A DNA stretch of 64,000 nt from positions 682,001-746,000 of the forward strand of contig NZ_AP019781.1 in the NCBI RefSeq assembly GCF_019669965.1, written 5' to 3'. Every line of letters starts with the position of its first letter. The first letter of the stretch is position 1. Source of the stretch: Methanoculleus chikugoensis (GTDB lineage Archaea > Halobacteriota > Methanomicrobia > Methanomicrobiales > Methanoculleaceae). Both the position numbers and the translations under genes were made by a program. The notes beneath the pieces were generated by a model that worked only from the letters and a program-made list of their open reading frames with translations, ran no database searches and was not told the origin of the DNA. Shown in pieces: positions 59,802-64,000 of the stretch.

Positions 59802-62072
59802 ATGAGCCCGGACATCTGCCTCTTTGATCTATCGACCGGCGTGACGACGGCGCTCACCGACGATCCGGCCGACCAGTGGATGCCCGTCGTTCACGGAGAG
59901 CATGTGGTCTGGTACGATGCCCGGAGCGGGAGCACGGATATCTGCCTCTACGATATCGAGACCGGCAGCGAGACCTTCCTCTCCTGTTCGCCGGTGACCA
60001 GATGGAAGCCCTCGCTCTCGGAGCGGTACGTCGTCTGGGAGGAGAGTACCGGGAACGGGGATATCCGGCTGTACGATATCCGGAGCGGAGAGCGGCGGCA
60101 GATCACCGGGAACGGTGCACGGCAGACCTACCCGTCGATATCGGGGAGCCGGATCGTCTGGGAAGACTACCGGAACGGCGCTCCCGATATCTACCTCTTC
60201 GATCTCGACGACCCTGCCGCAGGAGAGCAGAGGATCACCGACAACCCCGACTGGCAGGTCTCCCCGGCGATCGATGGCGACCTCATCGCTTGGGAGGACA
60301 GGCGGAGCGGGGTCTGGAACGTTTACATCTGCGACCTCGCCGCAGGGAAGGATAAGCAGATGCCGGTCATTCCTTCCGCGACCGAACAGCTCTACCCCGC
60401 CGTCAGCGGCGATCGGGTCGTCTGGCAGAACGGCCGTGGCGAGGGTTCGGACATCTACGCCTTCACCTACTTCAGCGGAACGGCCCCGGTAGCGGAGTTC
60501 TCGGCAAACCCCGCCGAAGGAGGGGCGGTACTCAACGTCCGGTTCATCGACCAGTCGGCCGGCGGCCCGGACACCTGGGAATGGGACTTCGGCGACGGGA
60601 ACACCTCGACGTTAGAAGACCCGTGGCACTTCTACGAGATCCCCGGGAACTATACCGTCTCGCTCACGGTGAGCAACGTGTTCGGGTCAGACACCGTCAC
60701 GAAGACCGATCTCATCCACGTCGGTCCCCCGGAACCGCCGGTCATCCGTTTCCGGGCGGTGCCGTTGTCGGGGCCTGCACCCCTCACGGTCGCTTTTTAC
60801 GGTGATTTACCGGACTACGCGACGGCCTGGCTCTGGGACTTCGGTGACGGCGAGAGATCGACACACCGGGACACGTATCACCGTTACGATCGTCCCGGTG
60901 TTTACAACGTCTCCCTGACCTGTGACAACGCGGGAGCCAGCGCGACGCACACGGAGTACGGCTACATCACCGTCTACGAGCACCTCGCCCCCTCGTTTTC
61001 GGCCGACGTCAGGAACGGGACTGCGCCGCTCACCGTCAGGTTCACGGATACCTCGACCGGAGGGCCCGAAACATGGCTCTGGAACTTCGGTGACGGCGGA
61101 ACCTCTTCGGAGCAGAACCCGGTGCACACCTACGTGAGCCCCGGTGCCTATGACGTCACCCTGACCGCAGGGAACGCCGCCGGGAGCGGCACGGCGGCAG
61201 AGCCAGGCTACATAACCGTCCATCCCCCGACCGCGACCCCGACCCCGACGGTTAACGTGACGCCGACATCCTCTCCGGCCGTAACCCCGACTCCAACGGC
61301 TAACGTGACGCCGACCCAGACCCGGACGCCCACCCCGACCGCGACACAGAACCCCCCGGGCGGCGGTAGCGGAGGGGGAGGAGGTGGTGGCGGCGGCTCC
61401 GCCCCGGTCAACCCCGGCTGGAGCACGCCGGAGCCCAACCCCACGCCGACCCCCACCCCCCGTGAAGCCGACTCCGGCAGCCTGCACCTCGGGGAGACAG
61501 GCCTCGTCGACCGGGTCGCCAGGATCCATTCGGCCGACGGGATCGCGACCCTCACGATCGCGGAGGGCATCCGGGCGGTCGATGCCGCCGGCAACCCGCT
61601 TCGCGCGGTGACCCTTGCGGCGATCGATGCGGCCGACGTGCCCGCGGCGCCCGGTGGGTACGTGTTTGCCGGGTACGCCTGTATCGCCGGGCCGGAGGAG
61701 GCCGTCTTCTCCCCGCCGGCGACGCTCTCGTTCAACTTCACAGAAGAGCAATGGAACGCCGTCTACAACGGCAGCGTGCAGGGCGGGCTCGTGGTGCAGC
61801 GATACAACCGGTCGGCCGGCACCTGGGAGGAAGTTCCCACCACCGTCCTCCCGGAGACCCGGAGCGTCACGGCCGAAGTCCTGCACTTCAGCACCTACGC
61901 GCTCTTTGTCGCGGCACCCGAAGACGGCGCTGCACAGGCGGTTGCCGCCGATACCGGCCAGGAACCCACGGCCGGGGAGGAGATCCCGTACGCGCACCTC
62001 ATCCCGGGCTTGCTTGCCCTCATCATCGCGGGGGCGGGGGCGCTCCTCTACTTCCGGAAAGGAGAGCCCTGA
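59802..62072 (+). CDS. Surface protein: TolB-like propeller repeats, three PKD domains, C-terminal anchor
   Basis: 756 residues from the first in-frame ATG; the natural start is probably 59500 in another frame. Order: propeller repeats with HVVWYDARSGSTDICLYDIE-type units (to about 220); three PKD domains near 230-310, 315-395 and 400-475 (WEWDFGDGNTST, WLWDFGDGERST, WLWNFGDGGTSS); a Thr/Pro linker with a Gly run (480-560); a beta-rich domain of Methanomicrobiales surface proteins; and a membrane anchor with basic end (LIPGLLALIIAGAGALLYFR). Cell-surface adhesion or matrix role inferred. Confidence 0.82.
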   Translation: MSPDICLFDLSTGVTTALTDDPADQWMPVVHGEHVVWYDARSGSTDICLYDIETGSETFLSCSPVTRWKPSLSERYVVWEESTGNGDIRLYDIRSGERRQITGNGARQTYPSISGSRIVWEDYRNGAPDIYLFDLDDPAAGEQRITDNPDWQVSPAIDGDLIAWEDRRSGVWNVYICDLAAGKDKQMPVIPSATEQLYPAVSGDRVVWQNGRGEGSDIYAFTYFSGTAPVAEFSANPAEGGAVLNVRFIDQSAGGPDTWEWDFGDGNTSTLEDPWHFYEIPGNYTVSLTVSNVFGSDTVTKTDLIHVGPPEPPVIRFRAVPLSGPAPLTVAFYGDLPDYATAWLWDFGDGERSTHRDTYHRYDRPGVYNVSLTCDNAGASATHTEYGYITVYEHLAPSFSADVRNGTAPLTVRFTDTSTGGPETWLWNFGDGGTSSEQNPVHTYVSPGAYDVTLTAGNAAGSGTAAEPGYITVHPPTATPTPTVNVTPTSSPAVTPTPTANVTPTQTRTPTPTATQNPPGGGSGGGGGGGGGSAPVNPGWSTPEPNPTPTPTPREADSGSLHLGETGLVDRVARIHSADGIATLTIAEGIRAVDAAGNPLRAVTLAAIDAADVPAAPGGYVFAGYACIAGPEEAVFSPPATLSFNFTEEQWNAVYNGSVQGGLVVQRYNRSAGTWEEVPTTVLPETRSVTAEVLHFSTYALFVAAPEDGAAQAVAADTGQEPTAGEEIPYAHLIPGLLALIIAGAGALLYFRKGEP

Positions 62073-62093
62073 AGCGGGCCCTGAAAACTGTTC

Positions 62094-62100
62094 AAAAAAA
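62094..62100 (-). terminator. T7 terminator for the PGF-CTERM gene
   Basis: Seven T on the minus strand 15-21 bases after the stop of the minus-strand gene. It also lies between the two converging surface-protein genes. Confidence 0.5.
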
Positions 62101-62114
62101 GCGATGGAGGAGGG

Positions 62115-63332
62115 TTACCCTCTCCGTCTCCTCCCCGCGAGGAGGAGGAGCAGCGCCGCCCCGGCAGCAGCCGCACCGAATCCCGGTGCCGCCGTCGGGG
62201 CGGGGCTCACCGCCTCCGTGATGCCGGCAAGCCAGGCGGCGCTGGTATCGGGGGAGAGGAACCGGATGCCCGCGAGGGTGTATCCGCCGGGAGCGCTGGC
62301 GGCCCCGTAAATCCCGGTAGCGGTGAACGCCGTGTCCCACAGGATCGTTCCGTCACCATCCGTTCCGAAGACGAATCCCTCTCCGCTCCTCGCGTCCGTG
62401 CCTGCAACCACGTACCCGCCGGAGGGCCGCAACTCGACGGCGTATCCGGTCAGCCCCTCCATGTTCCGGAGCCAGACCTCCTTGCCGTCTCCGTCGACGA
62501 GGCCGTACCAGTAGTTGCCCGCGTAGACGAACCGCCCGTCGTCGGTCTCCTTGACGTCGAAGATGACCGGGACCTGGTAGTTCTCATGCCAGAGCGTGTT
62601 CCCGTCGGCATCGAGGCGTATGAGGAAGGCGTCGCCGATGTCGTAAGTAAAGGGCGACTTGGTGCCCCCGAGGACGTAGCCGCCGTCGGCGGTCACGGTT
62701 CCTACGTTCGCAGAGATCCCGGGGAACGTCCGGTTCCAGGCGGGCGTGCCGTCACCGTCGGTCTTTACGATGACCGCCGTCGTCTCGTTCTCCGATTCGG
62801 GCGGGTTCCAGAGCCACCCGATCGCGGCGTAGCCGCCGTCCGCAGTCTCCTCGACGGACGAGACCTTCATCCCGGGAATGACCTGCCGCCACTCCTCTTC
62901 ACCGGCGGCATTCGTCCTGATCAGGAACGAGGAACCCTGGTAGTTGAAGTCCTGATCGACCACGGTTGTGGACATGTTGTAGGCGCCGATGATATATCCC
63001 CCGTCATCGGTCTCTGCAACGGAGGCCGGCGCTATCTCGGGCATCGTCACCGTCCACGTCTCATTACCCCGGCCGTCGGTCTTTACGAGCAGCAGGCTCT
63101 CGCTCCCCCCGTACTTCTCCGCAAGGGTCGAGCCGAGGGCGATGAACCCGCCGTCCGCCGTCGGCGCAACGGCGTCGAACTTGTTGTTGTTCTCCGGTGC
63201 GAACGTCACGTTCCAGGCGACCTCCGGTGAGGTCTCGCTCGCAGAGACGATTCCTGCCGGCATCACCACCGCTATGAGCAGTGCCGCGAGGATCGTCCCC
63301 GACTTCCAGAAGTCTCGGACTGTTTCCGTCAT
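62115..63332 (-). CDS. Secreted beta-propeller-like protein with PGF-CTERM tail
   Basis: 405 residues. Signal peptide about residues 10-35 (ILAALLIAVVMPAGIVSASE), then six or so repeats of the type TADGGYVLGGTKSPFTYDIG and ETDDGGYIIGAYNMSTTV, each with TxDGGY and a following KTDGDG/TDGDG strand; this is a repeat propeller common in archaeal surface proteins. The end TAAPGFGAAAAGAALLLLLA plus RRRRG is a PGF-CTERM sorting signal. ATG 63332 places the signal peptide at the N terminus; the longer form (63389) does not. Function unknown. Confidence 0.8.
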   Translation of the reverse strand: MTETVRDFWKSGTILAALLIAVVMPAGIVSASETSPEVAWNVTFAPENNNKFDAVAPTADGGFIALGSTLAEKYGGSESLLLVKTDGRGNETWTVTMPEIAPASVAETDDGGYIIGAYNMSTTVVDQDFNYQGSSFLIRTNAAGEEEWRQVIPGMKVSSVEETADGGYAAIGWLWNPPESENETTAVIVKTDGDGTPAWNRTFPGISANVGTVTADGGYVLGGTKSPFTYDIGDAFLIRLDADGNTLWHENYQVPVIFDVKETDDGRFVYAGNYWYGLVDGDGKEVWLRNMEGLTGYAVELRPSGGYVVAGTDARSGEGFVFGTDGDGTILWDTAFTATGIYGAASAPGGYTLAGIRFLSPDTSAAWLAGITEAVSPAPTAAPGFGAAAAGAALLLLLAGRRRRG

Positions 63333-63426
63333 GGAATCGATCACTGGTGCGGCGCGGCACGCAAAAAGCGTAGTGGTTCGCCCCGGCAATCCATTAATGA
63401 ACGTGAACCTCCAATACCTCTAGCAC

Positions 63427-64000
63427 GTGTTGGCAACATTCGACGGAACCTGGGTGCGCCTCGGCGGTGAAGGGCGGGCGCTCTACGAGCAGGGCGGCTA
63501 CGGCAGGCCCGAGGGAACCGGCCTCCGCCTCTCTCCCGAAGAGGCGCTCTACCTCATGGAACGAAACAAGATCGACGTGAAAGACTTCGGTTTCGACGCC
63601 CTGCTCGGCCTCTTTGCCGGCCAGCCGAACTTCATCCGCAGGTACCTCGTCTACCGCGACATCCGCGAGCGGGGATACGTGATCCAGCCCGGGCCGCAGG
63701 ATTTCCGCGTCTTCCGCCGCGGCCACAAGCCCGGCGCCGGGAAGTCCCGGTACCTGATCCGGGTTCTCTCCGAGCGCGACATCGTCGATTTCGACCGGTT
63801 AAGCCAGGACGTGCTTGCCGCGGTCAACATGCGCAAACAGTACCTCCTCGCGGTCGTCGACGACGAGGACGAGTTGACCTACTACGAGGTGCGGGTGCAG
63901 GATCTTCCCGGGGTCGGGGAGCCTGCGGGATGCGCGACGCCGGTGGAGGCCACGCTCTTCGGGACCTACGCGCTCGCCCACCTGCCGCCGGGAACCCCGC
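63427..64000 (+). CDS. endA: tRNA-splicing endonuclease EndA, alpha2 type (3' end outside window)
   Basis: The frame is open from GTG 63427 (or TTG 63430) to the window end, 191 codons. LYEQGGYGRPEGTGLRLSPE, LVYRDIRERGYVIQPGPQDF, RVFRRGHKPGAGKSRYLIRV and LAAVNMRKQYLLAVVDDEDE match tRNA-intron endonuclease. Phe in FRVF sits where the catalytic Tyr is expected, as in the degenerate N-terminal repeat of the two-repeat alpha2 enzyme. The segment after residue 170 (ATPVEATLFGTYALAH) would begin the catalytic second repeat, outside the window. Confidence 0.82.
   Translation, partial: MLATFDGTWVRLGGEGRALYEQGGYGRPEGTGLRLSPEEALYLMERNKIDVKDFGFDALLGLFAGQPNFIRRYLVYRDIRERGYVIQPGPQDFRVFRRGHKPGAGKSRYLIRVLSERDIVDFDRLSQDVLAAVNMRKQYLLAVVDDEDELTYYEVRVQDLPGVGEPAGCATPVEATLFGTYALAHLPPGTP

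Noticed and set aside
62115-63389. Longer start at 63389 for the PGF-CTERM protein
   Set aside because: It would put 19 residues before the signal peptide; ATG 63332 gives a normal export signal.
1-64000. tRNA or rRNA genes
   Set aside because: I looked in all longer gaps for the GGTTCGA-type T loop with matching acceptor stems and found none.

Overview
This window is from a hydrogenotrophic methanogen of the order Methanomicrobiales, most likely a Methanoculleus species. The evidence is the high GC content, archaeal spc ribosomal operon, complete mcr and mtr operons, fwd and hdr genes, a coenzyme B (aks) gene set, and surface proteins of the DUF3821, PKD and PGF-CTERM kinds. Species was not tested by search.

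Layout: (1) 1-9801 (+): 3' part of the archaeal spc operon, rps17 (cut by the window edge) through rpl15, then secY, adkA, an EMC3/Oxa1-like insertase and cmk. (2) 9802-10293: repeat-rich convergent gap. (3) 10294-12076 (-): A-type ATP synthase subunits D and C, apart from the rest of that operon. (4) 12196-14521: GyrI-like protein, histone-deacetylase-family hydrolase, DUF3821 surface protein. (5) 14680-17478 (+): complete ECF importer (S, fused A-A, T) behind a TATA box and a TrpY-like TGTACA box. (6) 18025-21446 (-): cobalamin/iron ABC importer. (7) 21556-23244: EF-Tu-like protein without a normal P-loop, and an antitoxin with a frameshifted RelE toxin. (8) 23245-24086: hairpin-repeat array. 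(9) 24087-26576 (-): DUF364, ABC-type ATPase and HypB-like GTPase, a candidate metallocofactor module behind a palindrome. (10) 26716-47508 (-): methanogenesis supercluster of three units, mtrEDCBAFGH, mcrBDCGA and fwdG-fwdF-hdrCBA-mvhD-fwdD-fwdB-fwdA-fwdC. (11) 48124-49032 (+): ftr. (12) 49033-49709: repeat-rich gap. (13) 49710-58311 (+): two TiaS-like methanogen proteins, a radical SAM enzyme, an IorA-like TPP enzyme, aksA, aksD, aksE, an unknown gene and aksF in one overlapping train. (14) 58338-64000: endonuclease IV, a frameshifted propeller/PKD surface protein, a PGF-CTERM surface protein and the 5' part of a tRNA-splicing endonuclease.

How the genes work together: Fwd reduces CO2 to formyl-methanofuran, Ftr moves the formyl group to H4MPT, Mtr transfers the methyl group to coenzyme M while pumping Na+, and Mcr releases methane and the CoM-CoB heterodisulfide. 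HdrABC-MvhD reduces the heterodisulfide by electron bifurcation and feeds ferredoxin electrons back to Fwd. The aks genes build the carbon chain of coenzyme B. The most interesting points are an MtrA duplicate fused to MtrG, hdr genes interleaved with fwd genes, a TPP enzyme translationally coupled to aksA (candidate for the 2-oxosuberate decarboxylation step), a DUF364/ATPase/GTPase module sharing a DNA motif with the nearby importer, a TRP-box-controlled ECF importer, and a dispersed family of hairpin modules.
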